Of a DNA stretch of 64,000 nt, positions 23,770 through 35,565 are shown in pieces. The notes under the pieces are model-generated. The model worked only from the letters and a program-made list of their open reading frames with translations, was not told the DNA's origin and made no database searches. The stretch is from Anastatus disparis (lineage: Eukaryota; Arthropoda; Insecta; Hymenoptera; Eupelmidae). Location: NCBI GenBank assembly GCA_017163975.1, contig JAFFSR010000220.1:18184001-18248000 (forward strand), given 5' to 3'. The position numbers and the translations under genes are program-made. How positions within the stretch are numbered: the first letter of the stretch is position 1; each line of letters begins with the position of its first letter.

Positions 23770-26190
23770 TAACGATAATCGTTATTATTTTTTAAGAAAA
23801 ATTTACTGATCATGTGTTTTTTTATTTAACCATTTATTATACTCCTGAATTATAAATTTGCTATCAAATTATTTTCTTTTTTACCATTAAATACTTAGAG
23901 TAGAATATAAAATTTAGCATTAAATTCTAAAAGTAACTAATTGTGTACACGAAATAAATAATTGACCGTCACAACATTTGACGCTGTAAAATTTAATATC
24001 ACGTGAAATAACGATGATTCCACGCGCTTATTTCTTGTGATTTTTCGAGTAAACAAATTTCGCTTGTATCGAATTGGGTCATCGAATAATCATTTCTTTC
24101 TTTTTTTTTTGCATTCTGTAGACATTACAAAACTTCTTCTTTTTTTCAACGACCAAAGACGAGATGCAAATTATTAAAAAAAATTTTTATTCCTCTTATT
24201 AGTTTGTCCTATCGTAATTTTAATGCCTTGATCTTTGACAATTAATTCGCGGAAGTAGATTGTGCGAATTTCATAATTTGTTGGAATCACGTAAAATGAA
24301 AATTATAATTGGTCACTTGGTATTTCAAGGTCTACCGTACGTAGTCGCCTCATTTTTCACTTAAGAAATAATGTTACTTTAAAGGTGTGCTTTATCAATA
24401 TCATTAATCTAAATTTTGTGGAATGGGCTAATAGAAATTTCAAATTGTTTCGAAAAATTTTATTTTACCAAAAAAAATCAATAAAATTAAAAAATTTCTA
24501 CCAATACTGCACTTTTACTTAAACTTTATTATAAATAGTAACGAGATTTATTCCTCACAACATTAAAAAACACGATAACTTATTGACATTATGAAGTATA
24601 GCAGAATCAATGACTTTGTTTTCAGTGTATATATATACTGAAGGAAGTAGTAAGAAAATATAATTTATCAACTTAATTTATTTGATTGAGCGTACTGTTA
24701 ACGTGCTGATTTCATTTGAAAAATAGATGCCATTGTATTTTCAACGAGAGAATAATTTCATTGATATTTTTTTCGTTTCGTTCAAACGACGCTAATTAAA
24801 ATAACAATTTCAAGGGTTCAACGTTTTGCAATCGTCGATCAAAGGCCATTTTATCAGTATAACAGTTTAAACTTTATACATTATTAATTTTTTTTTCATT
24901 TTCTTAATAAATTTTATCGTGCGTAGTGCGAAATTATCGAAGTTATAGGAAAAATCAACGTTGGGCAAGTCAAAAGTCGATAATAAAAATTTTAATTATT
25001 ACGTTCTTAATGTTTAAATTTACATCATACATTCAAAGGAGAGAAACAATAAAATCTATTTATGTAAACATAGAATTAAAATAATAAGTTTGGTCATAAA
25101 AAAAAAAAAGATTTCAAAGACACGACTGTTGAAAAAATGATTCAGTTTTTTTTTTATGTGAGGACAATGGTAGGTATAATAGCAGTACTTTATGCTCAAG
25201 TTCTAGAAAAGATGAATCAGCTATTGTCACACCTTGAACACGTAAATTTTCAAATACATGTTATTTGTGTTAATATAATAAAAAAAAATGACGTTCGTTG
25301 TTCTACTTTTTTGAAAGAATTACTTTGTCACAATTTTGTTGCGACAAACGTGAGCGTGCATTTTCGTTTTAATATCGATCTATTATACAAGACACGTAAC
25401 AAAATTACTTGTTAATTTGAATTCTAATTGTTTGCGAAAAGTCGTTAATAAATTTGATTGTTTTCAAAGTATAAGAATAAATATTATTTTGTTTAAATTA
25501 AAAACTTCTCATTCAATTAAAAATTTAGATTGATATTTTATTATGATATTATACTGCATCTGAAAAGGGATTTGGAATTTTTTTTATAATAAATGAACTA
25601 AAACATTTGATTTTACATTATTATCAAAATTTTATTTATCTTTTAACGTTTCTTATAAATTTAAAAAATTTTTAACAAACAGATAAAGAGCACCACTAGG
25701 GTGCATACAATATGGCACACGTCAAGTATGAAAATATGTACTTTTACATACTGTGCACACCTTGACATTTGGTTGAGCTTTTTCTAACTTATTATATTCG
25801 ATTTATAGAGCATCTGCAAATTTCAAGAAATTAAAAGTGTCAGAAATGCTTAAATTAACTGAATAAATAATATTCTTATAAAATAAGATTTAAAAGAAAT
25901 ATTAATATTTAATTATGGTTGACACATTCTGAAATATTTTTTAAAATAAACTTTTTATTATTTATCGCGTGATATATAATTAAATACTTGAAATAGGAAA
26001 ATAATTTAAATAGCAAATGTTTTACATTATTCAAAAATTAAACGGATTGGATGAATTATAAAATTCTAACGAATTTAATATTTTAAATGTCATTGCATAA
26101 ATTACTGAAAATATAAAAAAAATAAAATTCACTAATTGTATTACAAATTTTGGTATTTATTAAACACTATTTATATAAAAATATAAAAAA
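23770..26190. other. Intergenic AT-rich stretch
   Basis: No gene is supported on either strand. The 92-codon frame beginning at 25137 lacks a good start, is rich in codons expected from AT-rich chance sequence, and has no recognisable domain. Confidence 0.5.
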
Positions 26191-26201
26191 ACTAACGTCT
26201 A

Positions 26202-26477
26202 ACGTCGGTTTTCGACGTGAACTTATCGGTGCAGCTTCATAAATCGTATGATGAGAGACCAAATGGAAGATCCTCTTCGGGAAACGTTTTCTTGAAAAGT
26301 GATGCTCTTAAAGACCCCTATATAAGAGACTCTAACTCGGTCGCCGTCGGTTCAGATGTAAAGTCTGGAAAATACATAAACATTGAATTTAGTACTAAAT
26401 TTTTTAAAATTAAGGTAAATGTCCCGATCTATGACCACCTTAAGAAATTGAACCACCCAATAGATAGCTCATGTTAA
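26202..26477 (+). other. GC-richer island with an 86-codon open frame, unidentified
   Basis: The stretch stands out from the AT-rich flanks. It begins with a small hairpin (ACGTCG at 26202-26207, CGACGT at 26213-26218) and is open in one frame without an ATG start near its beginning until a stop at 26475-26477. The peptide (KSYDERPNGRSSSG, then KDPYIRDSNSVAVGSD) has no motif I recognise. A GT donor-like site (AAG|GTAAAT) lies near 26414. It may be an isolated exon, the remnant of a transposon ORF, or a structured noncoding RNA. Confidence 0.3.
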
Positions 26478-26479
26478 TT

Positions 26480-27290
26480 CTCGATTTTATCTGTGGATAT
26501 CTTTTGAGTAGTATTAAAGTGGTTACCGATTAGGTCATTTACCTTAAATTTACAATAAAATATCAACATAAATTAAAACTTATTAGAATTTGATAAAATA
26601 ATGAACCACCCCTACACAATCATAAATTAAAAAAAAAAATTCTATCAAGTGTTAAAAAACTACACGCATATACGTACAAATATACATGCAACGTACCCTA
26701 AGCATTCATACAAACATGTTCACTTTTAATTTAATATGATCAGCAATAAATTTTCATTATTATATAGTTAGCTAGTAATACGTTGTACATTTAAAACCAT
26801 TGACATATTTACGTAATCTTAGGTATGCAATATATTTATGTCAAGACTTAAACAAAGTTTTAAATTATATATTCAAATTCATTTCTATAATAAATTCTCA
26901 AATTTGCTTAAACACATTTTTCTCAAATGAAATATAATTTTTTTAATTAAAAAAATGTTACAGTACTTCTGTAACATTTTCAACAAAAATTCTTCTTTGT
27001 CCGGGATCAAATCAGATGTTGTCACGTAAACTTTCACTATTTATCTCAAGAATTAATAAAGTAATGATCTTTTAATTACTACAATTCCAAATTATATGGT
27101 CAAGATTTCTGATAAACGACTTCACCATGACTAATTATTAAAAAAAAAAAGGGATAAAATTTTTTTTCCATTGCTATCACTTAAATATTGAGTAATAAAG
27201 GTTGTGAAATTTGATTGCAAATATTTCAAAAACCTTGGGTTTGATTGTTAATTAAAAAAGAATTCTACGATTCACACTAATAATACCAAT
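26480..27290. other. Intergenic AT-rich stretch
   Basis: I see no gene, repeat or strong signal here. Confidence 0.5.
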
Positions 27291-27298
27291 ATCACAAC

Positions 27299-27499
27299 CT
27301 ATATTAATGCAATAACCTGATGTGCCCTTCTCATAGCATTTCTCACTCTATGCTTTACCCTCCGTGAATGTTCCATCAATGTTGCTGATAATGCTTCCAA
27401 CTGTTCTAACTGACGCCGTAATCTAATCATCCTAATATATGACTCCACATCAGATTGCATGTCGCCGGAGATATCGTCTTTTCTAACTGGAGCACACAT
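27299..27499 (-). CDS. Candidate small basic helical protein (66 aa)
   Basis: The minus-strand ATG at 27499 opens 66 codons with base use unlike the surrounding A/T-runs. The peptide starts MCAPVRKDD, continues with SDVESYIRMIRLRRQLEQLEAL (shown by pattern: charged, leucine-rich, helical) and ends in a very basic segment (HSRRVKHRVRNAMRRAHQ). No signal peptide or known domain is visible. A strong acceptor (T-run then CAG) lies just upstream of the ATG near 27518, so the ATG exon may be preceded by a 5' exon not located here. CAG|GTTATT near the end could be a donor, in which case the last five residues would be intronic. Family unknown. Confidence 0.4.
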   Translation of the reverse strand: MCAPVRKDDISGDMQSDVESYIRMIRLRRQLEQLEALSATLMEHSRRVKHRVRNAMRRAHQVIALI

Positions 27500-27539
27500 T
27501 TTTAGTAATGCTTTGTTTCTGTTTATATGAAAAAAAAAA

Positions 27540-30290
27540 GAATTAGAATTTACGCAAGTTTAATGTAATTGATTGTTCAATTTTATTAATAAACTATGTT
27601 GACAAAAATTGAATTTTTAATCAAGAACATACGTTTTCTTGCGCCATAGATCTCGAATTCAACAGATGTAATTTTGTACGTAACAAAAGTCTGATTGGAC
27701 AAAAATATTTTAACTTTGCTTATAATAGAAAATCTTGTAGTTTTTTTAAAGAAATCTGCTTTAGAGCTATGAAAAATATCTTTGCATATTTATGAAATCA
27801 ACTTTATATTAACGTTATTTCTACCTCACGATTTTTCAAGTGATTTTGCTTGTAATGGTATATGTTCGAACAGAAATGTGTTTAAAATAAAAGTAAATTC
27901 TATTATGTCGAGAGGTAAAAAGATTTTCAGCTTGAACTAAAAGAATATGGCTTTATTCGATCTATTTTTGTCAATATAAACGTTAATGTTACTGATTAAC
28001 AAATGTAATTGATTTATTTAGAAAAAGCATGGAAGTCACGAGGAGTATCGTCATGACAATAAAAGAATGTACATAACTACACGGCTGAAAAAAAATGAAT
28101 TTGGCTTTCAGTTCAAACATTAACTAATTAAACATTTCATGCAAATCAGTTTTAGATTTTGCTTAATAAAATGCAATTTAATGCAAATCAGTACTGATTA
28201 TTATGCGAGATATCAGCATTAATTTTAGTTTATTAATATAAAATTCAATGCAAATCTGCATTAAATTTCATGTCAATGAACAAAATTTAATGCTAATTTA
28301 TATACAAGTTAATGCTTGTACTCAAAGCAAATTTCAAGTATTTTCAACAGTATACATTTAAATTATTATATTTACATAAATATATGATTAAAAAATACAT
28401 GATATTTAATGCAATTTTTAACGAAATTTGCACATGAAATTTAATGTATATGGGCTATTACAAGGATATTAAAGTATACATCTACATGAAAATTAATGTT
28501 TATTAACATCAATTTAATACTGATAAAAGTTAATACATTTTATGGTAAAATATATTAATTATATTACCATTCAACTTTTGATTTCATGTTGATAAACATT
28601 AATTTTCATGCTTGTGTTCTCAAATCATTTTAACCGATTTCAACCCTATCAGACCTGATTTTTTTTTCTTTAGAAAATGTTCGTATAACCATTTTAGGAT
28701 TAGTGTCACTTAAAAAAAAAATTTTGTTTTCGTGTTTTCTCTATTTCTGTCACGTCTATAATACCGTAGACTCTTAATATGAGATCGGTAACAGCTTCCT
28801 TTAAGCTAAATTCATATCTGTGGCTTTAAGTTTTCGAGAAAAAAAGGTTTTTATATTTGTATTAAATTTTCCCGCGCACAAAACATTTCCCATGCGTATC
28901 GGCTTTTCTAACATGTGCTATACGAAAGAGGTTTACTTTTAGGTATATAATTCACTGTTAACTCAATTTCCCAAAAATACATATGTCGTTATTCCTTCAA
29001 GCAACCGATATGTTCATTTGAAAAATATTCAAATTATTTTGCACAATTTAAAAAAAAATCATCGATGTCGAAAAAGTCCGAAATGGTCAATAGCCGAAAC
29101 ACATTAAATTTTATGTATGAATTTTTTTGATAATTAAAGTACGCGCATTAAATTTCGTGTCCTTTTTAACAGTGCAAGGAAATCGCCACTAAATATTGCG
29201 ATAAAGAAAATAGTATATTTTTGACCGGGTCAGGAAAGGGTTTATTTTGGAAACGAGGAGTTTTTACGGGACGAGCCGAAAGCGAGGACTGTACCGAGGT
29301 TCCAAAAGAACCCTTTCCTGATCAGGTGTGAGAAATATAATTTTCTGTCTGAGAGCCGCAAATGAGTAAGTTACGATTTTGAGGTTAGAAAACAGAAAAA
29401 TAAATTGCTTACATTATTTGTGGATGCGTTTTTCGTTAGTTCTTAATTTCGATTTAAAAAAACCTTTTCTTATTTTTTCCTTCCTTAGTCAACGAATTCT
29501 TGTTGATAATAAAGTAATTAAAAAACTTTTAAATCAAATTTTTAATATAAAACTGTATCGAATTTAACAATTATATCGAAAATAACACGTTTAGCTTACT
29601 TTGAAGCCGAATAAACTGAGTGACTCAGCGTGGGTATTTAACGATTGTCGTTTTTCTGGGGGTATGCATTTTCCAAAATAGTGTAATTTTCACCTACGCC
29701 CTCTCAGTTTGGCGCGAAATTCAAAATATTTATATGCATTTTAATATTTTTTACTTTATTTTATGTATAACTCAGAAAATATCAATACTTCAAAATTGTG
29801 AAAAAATTAAGATTGTCAAATTAAAAAAATAATTTAAACAGCATCGATCATTTTATTATTTCAAATAATATGATCTTTATAAAAATAATGTATACTTTCA
29901 TTAAACTGAAATATTATAAAATGGAATATTGATCTCTAGTAGAAACAAATACTTAATTGTGCTCAAAGGATTCGAAAGAAAAAATTAAATTCAGAAGATT
30001 ACTATTAAGACAAAAGAAAGATTTTCTTCTAAAAAGTAACTGGAATCACATTTTTAAAAAATTCATGCAATATTATATGGATATAAAGTATTATGATTTT
30101 CATAAGATTATTATTTCATTAAATTATTCATTATTTTCTTCAACAAAGATCATTAAAAGATCAGTGATGCGTAATTTCAAGATGTAAGGTTTTCTAAAGA
30201 AAAACATACAAATAATAAAACATCACATACAAAAATTATTTATTGATATACAAATTATTAATAATTAACAAACAAAATTAAAAAAAGCAA
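27540..30290. other. Intergenic stretch with a motif-rich region and a hairpin element
   Basis: No convincing gene. It contains a 28.1-28.6 kb region studded with TTAATG/AATGCAAATC-like strings and a GC-rich imperfect palindrome at 29224-29328. Short frames at 29379, 29620 and 29957 look like chance. Confidence 0.5.
29224..29328. repeat. GC-rich imperfect inverted repeat
   Basis: GGTCAGGAAAGGGTT near 29228-29242 pairs with AACCCTTTCCTGATC at 29309-29323, and inner arms TTTTGGAA and TTCCAAAA extend the pairing, leaving a loop of about 50 bases containing ACGAGCCGAAAGCGAGGACT. The composition is strikingly unlike the flanks. It may be a small mobile element or a structured RNA. Confidence 0.6.
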
Positions 30291-30303
30291 CATACAACAA
30301 TAA

Positions 30304-31816
30304 TCAGTTGAAAATTAAATTAAGATCATTTCTATGATTCATGCTTATATTTTCCTCGTCGTCGGATCTTTCGATATATGCTTGAGGCGATCTAATGAAG
30401 TTTGGCAACAATTGATAAAAAAAACTCGCCGCTCTCACAACCATGCCTAACATTTTGGTTGCAAAATAATTTAAAGTTGCTGATTGCTCGCTTTGGTTTA
30501 TACTCTGTACTGCTGTCGATCTTGTTCTTTTGATGCCATAACGATTTCTTGGTGCTGCCAATGCCTATCAAATTAATAAATATAAATTTTATGATTATAA
30601 ATTAATAATGCAGAAGAATAATAATTATTGTTATAAATATAAAAAGTTTGAAATAGCATATAAGATAATTAAAATGTCTCTAAACTTAAAATTGCTATTG
30701 GATATAATTTATAAAAAAAAATATGATAAATATTTCGTTTTGTTATATTATAAAAAAGATATGATGGATGTTGAAATTTTCAATGATATTTTGAACAGAC
30801 ACAAAATATAAGTCATCGTTTAGTTTAGTAGTTAACATAAAAATTCAACCATTACGAAAGACAATGTTTTATTATACAAAAAATATAGACTTAACTTATT
30901 ATTTTAGCACCGAAATTAAAAAGTTTAAGTCCAGAGAAATGTTAAAAAATCTGTTCCATGTAAATAAATAAATACTAAAATAAAATAAATAAGTTTCAAG
31001 TATAAATGCTATTTTTATGTACTTTTTTTTACTTCAATATGATTGGTAATAGCATGATTTTTTTTAAATTAAATTTCAGCGTGTAATTTTACCTGAAATC
31101 TTACTCAAAATCTCATGAAAATATAAAATATTCTTTGATTTTTATTAAAATTTCGTTAAGTTAATTTTGAGGCGTTTTAATAATCTATTTTTCGAAAACA
31201 CGTAGGATAAATATGATCGATAGGATATTGTTCAAGTTGTTTTCAAATATATTTATTTGTATCTCTGTATCTATCCTTCTTATCTATTTGTTTTACGTCA
31301 AAACACGTAAATATATTTGAAAACTTTTTTTTAAATTGGTTATATCATTATTTTGTAGATTTTTTAATGTTATAAAATTTTGATATGAAATCTCACGTTA
31401 GATTTTTCAATAGGGTAAACAATTGCTTACATAATTATCAAAGTAATATAAAAAAACATCAAAATTTTAAATAAATTTTCAATATATAAAAATGAAATGA
31501 AATACTAACAAAATTTTTTCATTTAAAAATATATTGAAAAATCAGAATTTCAAAACAACTTGGGTAACAAATGAAAAAAAATGTTTTTAAATTGATTAAT
31601 TTAAATAAATTACATTTGAAAGATTTGATTAAATTTAAAATTATAAAAATAGCTTATACTTGTACCGATTTATCATTTCACATAAACAATAAAGAATGTT
31701 ATGGTATACTCAAACTAAATAATAAACAAAATTGTACTTACCCAATTACAAATTATCAAGAAAATTAGACAAAAGCACGTTGCTCTTCTTAATTCTTTCA
31801 TTACAAATCTCTTCAT
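30304..31816 (-). CDS. Small secreted protein of unknown function, two exons (111 aa)
   Basis: Exon 1 (31816 down to 31742, 75 bp) starts with the ATG at 31816 and encodes MKRFVMKELRRATCFCLIF and the rest of a hydrophobic stretch, ending on a GTAAGT donor. Exon 2 (30564 down to 30304) follows a TTTGATAG acceptor in phase 0 and begins ALAAPRNRYGIKR. Joining them creates a complete signal peptide with an ALA|AP cleavage site exactly at the junction, which strongly supports the model even though exon 1 alone is only 25 codons. The mature protein of about 83 residues has a basic start, a hydrophobic middle (YFATKMLGMVVRAASFFYQLL), then an acidic ERSDDEEN. The middle could be an amphipathic or membrane-active helix. 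No Cys in the mature part, and no recognised family. The intron/signal-peptide arrangement matches the genes at 11.1 and 35.6 kb. Confidence 0.7.
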
Positions 31817-32049
31817 GATCCGCAACAAGTGAAATATTTCATCGATTTCTGATATGGCATTATGTACAATTATGAAAAATGAATCGTATCATCATCGACA
31901 ATAAACAGCATCGTACGACAAGCCAAAAGAAAAAATAAAAAGACAAAGTTTATTAACACTTCCGCAGTGTCGAAATTCGCGGATTCGATATTAGTTAAAT
32001 AATCTTCCGCTTTGCGATCTCACAATAAAAAAAAGAAAAAAGTCGGAAC

Positions 32050-34318
32050 ATGTTGATTGTAAAGAAAAGAAACAAGTGCTCTGTGTCTTTCATCTTTGAT
32101 ATTTCCGGATATTTTAATTCAAACTTCCTGCCGGTCGTCATTATTTTTTTATTAATGTTTGCTGTTTTAACGGATGAGACTGAAGCAGCCGTTAATACCG
32201 ATTATTTGAAGTATTATCCACCCATTGGTTATAAGGTTTAGTAAAAATGTTTACATCTATAAAATTATTAATGACTTAAACTTGTAATATTGTAATAAAT
32301 TTTTTATATTTTTAAACAATAGATAAAATTTATATTGTTCAAAGTATACGTTTAATAAAAATTTTAAAGTGTGTTTAGATTTATTTATTTTTTATAAATT
32401 CATTTAATAAATTAGACATTTTTATTATAAAAAAAGTACAAATTTTACAATTGTTACATAAAAAGGAATAATTTTCTTTATCCATTTATTATTTATTACA
32501 TAAATAAATGATATCATGTACTATAAATTAAAATTATTAAAAACATTATTTAATAAAATTCCTTTTTTATATTCATATTAAATTTTAAATTTGAAAAAAT
32601 TTACTCTGAAAAAGAGCATTATATTACAAAGTATGCTTTTGGCTGCAGAGAGTATAAGTGATTCCAAGAAAGTTTTAATATTTATTAATTATTATTTTCA
32701 ATTAATCATTAATCGTTAACATCTATACCGATTGAACCGCTTTTTGAGTTATTAATTGTCTTATCCAGTTGCTTACACTTGTTTGGTTTTTATATAAATT
32801 TTCAAAGAATTTTAGAAAATTTAAATAACAGTTGATACTTAAATGAAATGATTTATAATTGTTTATTTCTGTCAATAACTGTTAAAAGTAACTATTACTG
32901 TATTTTAGTAGTTTTATTACGGTTGTTAACCTTTAGACTGCCGGAATTTAAATATTTAAATCTCCCTTGAAAAGTAACAAAAGTTTATTACAGAGGTCGA
33001 GTCTAGACTTTCCGACCGTCTAAAGTTTCATTGTTATTCTTATTTATTAATAATTATCAGCAAAGGGGATGTAAAATACCGACATTACAGTTTTCTAAAT
33101 TTTTAATGTTTTATCTAAAAGTTTTAAAAATATCTCTATATCACTCTTTTCTATTTTAACTAATAAAAACCATAACAGAGATTTTTCAAGACTTTTTTGA
33201 ATAAAGATTAAAAATCCACGTAACGACAAAGTCAGTAATTATATGAAAATCATATGTTTTATTAAATCACCTTGACTTTGAAAATAAAGGAAGAATTCTT
33301 AAATTAAAAAAAAAATTTGAACTAAAATTAATAAAATTTTTGCCTAAATTTCAATATTTTTCTGCAATTATTAATTTCTATTTTCACATTTTGCAGTACA
33401 TCACATTTATCATTGCTACTAAAGATAATAATTAAAAATTTAATAATAATATTAATTCAAAATGAAATAGGATTTTTTTATTAACATGTACACGATTTAA
33501 ATATTGTCTTATTAAAATAGGTTTAGATTGATTAATTTATTTGTAAAAACATGTAATTTAATCCATTATTCATTTAATTATTTCAAGGCTTGCATGGATT
33601 TTCCGTAAACATTAAAGTAGAACCTTCATATCTTATTTCAAAAATCGTTCATACCTTGATTTGAAAAAAAATAAATTTTACTTATTTCGATGGATGACGC
33701 CTTTTCGATCATATTAGCTGTCTTTGTTTAATTTTTTTTTATTATCCAGTCTTTGAGTCGGTAAGTAAATATAACCGAACAATATTGGCTTCTATGACTG
33801 ATATTGGAGCAAACGATACAAATAAAATTTCCCGCACTCTTCTTATTCATTATTTTTTTCCGTGAATTCCTATCTTAAATTTTTCATTGGTCACTGTTAA
33901 AAGTTGCCTAAAGCAAAATTTAAAGATTCTATTATACCTAAAGGTATTAAAACTCGTCCCTTCAAATTTTATACCTCTTGTATATTTTAAGTTTTCTACC
34001 TCGATCCTTTTTCCATTATCCCATTCTTTCAAATAAATTTCCTATACCTAAACAATAACATTGTGTATACCAAACAGCATATTCTTTCTTTTGCAGGCAA
34101 GTGCACGCAGGAGCATACAAAATTTTCTACGTAAATTTTCACGTGCCACACCCGACGAGAAAGACAATTTGCGCAGTTACGTTCGCAAGCTGATAGATTT
34201 TCGCCTTGGCGTTTTTAAGAATGGCTTAGCCGAGCGTAGAATGAAAAGATTCGAAGAGCGCGCTAAATCGAAATCTTCGCCAAAATATTTCAATCGTCAG
34301 CACTTACGACTGTATTAA
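32050..34318 (+). CDS. Small secreted or membrane-anchored basic protein, two exons (135 aa)
   Basis: Exon 1 (32050-32235) encodes 62 residues: a basic N-terminus, a hydrophobic segment (LPVVIIFLLMFAVL, residues about 27-41) followed by DETEAAV, consistent with a long signal peptide cleaved near TEA|AV, or a signal anchor. The donor is AAG|GTTTAG, which is not ideal. Exon 2 (34097-34318) follows a strong TTCTTTTGCAG acceptor and stays in frame (phase 0). It encodes a very basic helical region (RRSIQNFLRKFSRATPDEKDN, then FKNGLAERRMKRFEERAKSK). No Cys or known domain. Exon 2 is GC-rich relative to its flanks. It lies 3 kb ahead of a same-strand gene of similar type. The pairing of these two exons rests on frame and signal logic; an alternative partner exon is possible. 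Confidence 0.6.
33077..33237 (+). mobile_element. MITE with ACCGACATTACAG terminal inverted repeats, copy 2
   Basis: TACCGACATTACAGTTTTC at 33077-33095 matches copy 1 (4861-5023) exactly, and the similarity continues through the centre (AAAAATATCTCTATAT, then ATTTTAACTAATAAAAA). The right terminus has decayed to GTCAGTA. It lies within the intron of the 32.0-34.3 kb gene model. Confidence 0.7.
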
Positions 34319-35565
34319 TGACCCAGTAATTAAAATATTCAATGTATTGTAAAACGAAAAAAAATTTTTTTGTATGTTAATGACGTATTATTAGGTTGGC
34401 GAAAAAAAATGGAATGCAAACGGTGAGACAATACCAAGAATATGATTGCTTAATTTTTCATATGGAATGAGCAAAATTTTTTGACAACTGCGTTATACGT
34501 TAATTATTGTCAATTGTGATGACTCAAATTAATTTCTGATAGTTATAGTTTAGGTGTACTTTTAATAACGTTAATTATTTTATAGAAATTTAATTGTATT
34601 TAAATTATTTTTTGCAATTTAAAACTAGCGATTGTAATCTTGCGTTATTATTTTCATTACGTATGTTTTTTCATTTTTATTCAATTTATAAATATGTTTA
34701 TTCTTAATTGAAATGTGTGAAACAAGTTTTTCGAAATAAATGTAACTTTTTGTAGAATTAAAATAAATTCTGTTTAATTATTTTGATCTATTAAAATTGT
34801 ATACTGTAGAATTATTTATTTATATAATAATTAAAGACTGATAAGAAATCTAGGAATTAATAATTTAAAAAAAAAATAAAATTAATCATTTGAATTAAGA
34901 AATTCATTTGATTCTGAGGACAGTGAAATATTGATTGGGAATGAATGAATTTAACAATTTTAACTGTCCACATATTAAAAATTCAATAATTAAAACATTT
35001 TTTCATTAACATAAGGTGACAGTCATATTTTTTATGTCTATTTTCAAGTGACAGCATAAAAATTGAGTGCGTTGTTTTTCATTTAGTCTAATGCATTCAA
35101 AATACTGAGTTACTAGTATGGTGACTAAGTGACAAACAACGCATTCAATTTTTGTGCCAAATAATACTTGAAAAGAATCATAAAAATAAGTAGGAAACAC
35201 GTTAATGAAAAAATGTTTTAAATATTACTAAATATTGAATATATTGTTGTTAAACTTTTTCAATCTTAATCATTTGAATTATCAATTTTATCATGTTTTT
35301 TGAATCTTCAAAGAATAAAGTAATTCGGCGGCAATCGAATTAATTTTAACAAAATGTAGGACATTTATACTGTCGAAGTTGCAAATTCTTACAAGCTTTA
35401 AATTCCGCTTACTGTTTTCACCTATATAAGAACCAATATAAAAATTTATTTTTACATTATCGATCGGACAATACATTGTCGATAAAGTTGAGTTTTTAAT
35501 TTGATTTTTAAAAATATTATTCCTATTTTCGTTGATTTAAAATAATTAGAAATCATTAGTTCGCC
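34319..35565. other. 3'UTR/intergenic stretch with a foldback element
   Basis: AATAAA occurs at 34735-34740 and may end the preceding gene. A palindromic element fills 34990-35221. No coding sequence is supported. Confidence 0.5.
34990..35221. mobile_element. Palindromic foldback element (about 230 bp)
   Basis: The terminal 21 bp (TTAAAACATTTTTTCATTAA) recur inverted at 35201-35221. Further inside, AAAAATTGAGTGCGTTGTTT near 35057-35077 pairs with its complement near 35133-35154 (AAACAACGCATTCAATTTTT). The arms are about 105 bp with a short centre. No coding capacity. A TTA/TAA target duplication is possible because the flanks merge with the arm ends. Confidence 0.75.

Noticed and set aside
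25137..25415. 92-codon frame
   Set aside because: No signal peptide, domain, splice partner or compositional shift; consistent with chance in AT-rich DNA.
27984..28058. Possible signal-peptide exon on the minus strand (MTILLVTSMLFL) for the 27.3 kb candidate
   Set aside because: The only nearby donor would join in the wrong phase and meet a stop codon.
29957..30187. 76-codon Lys-rich frame
   Set aside because: Composition is that of A-rich random sequence; no start context or partner.
35006..35200. Minus-strand 64-codon frame
   Set aside because: Falls inside the palindromic element at 34990-35221.
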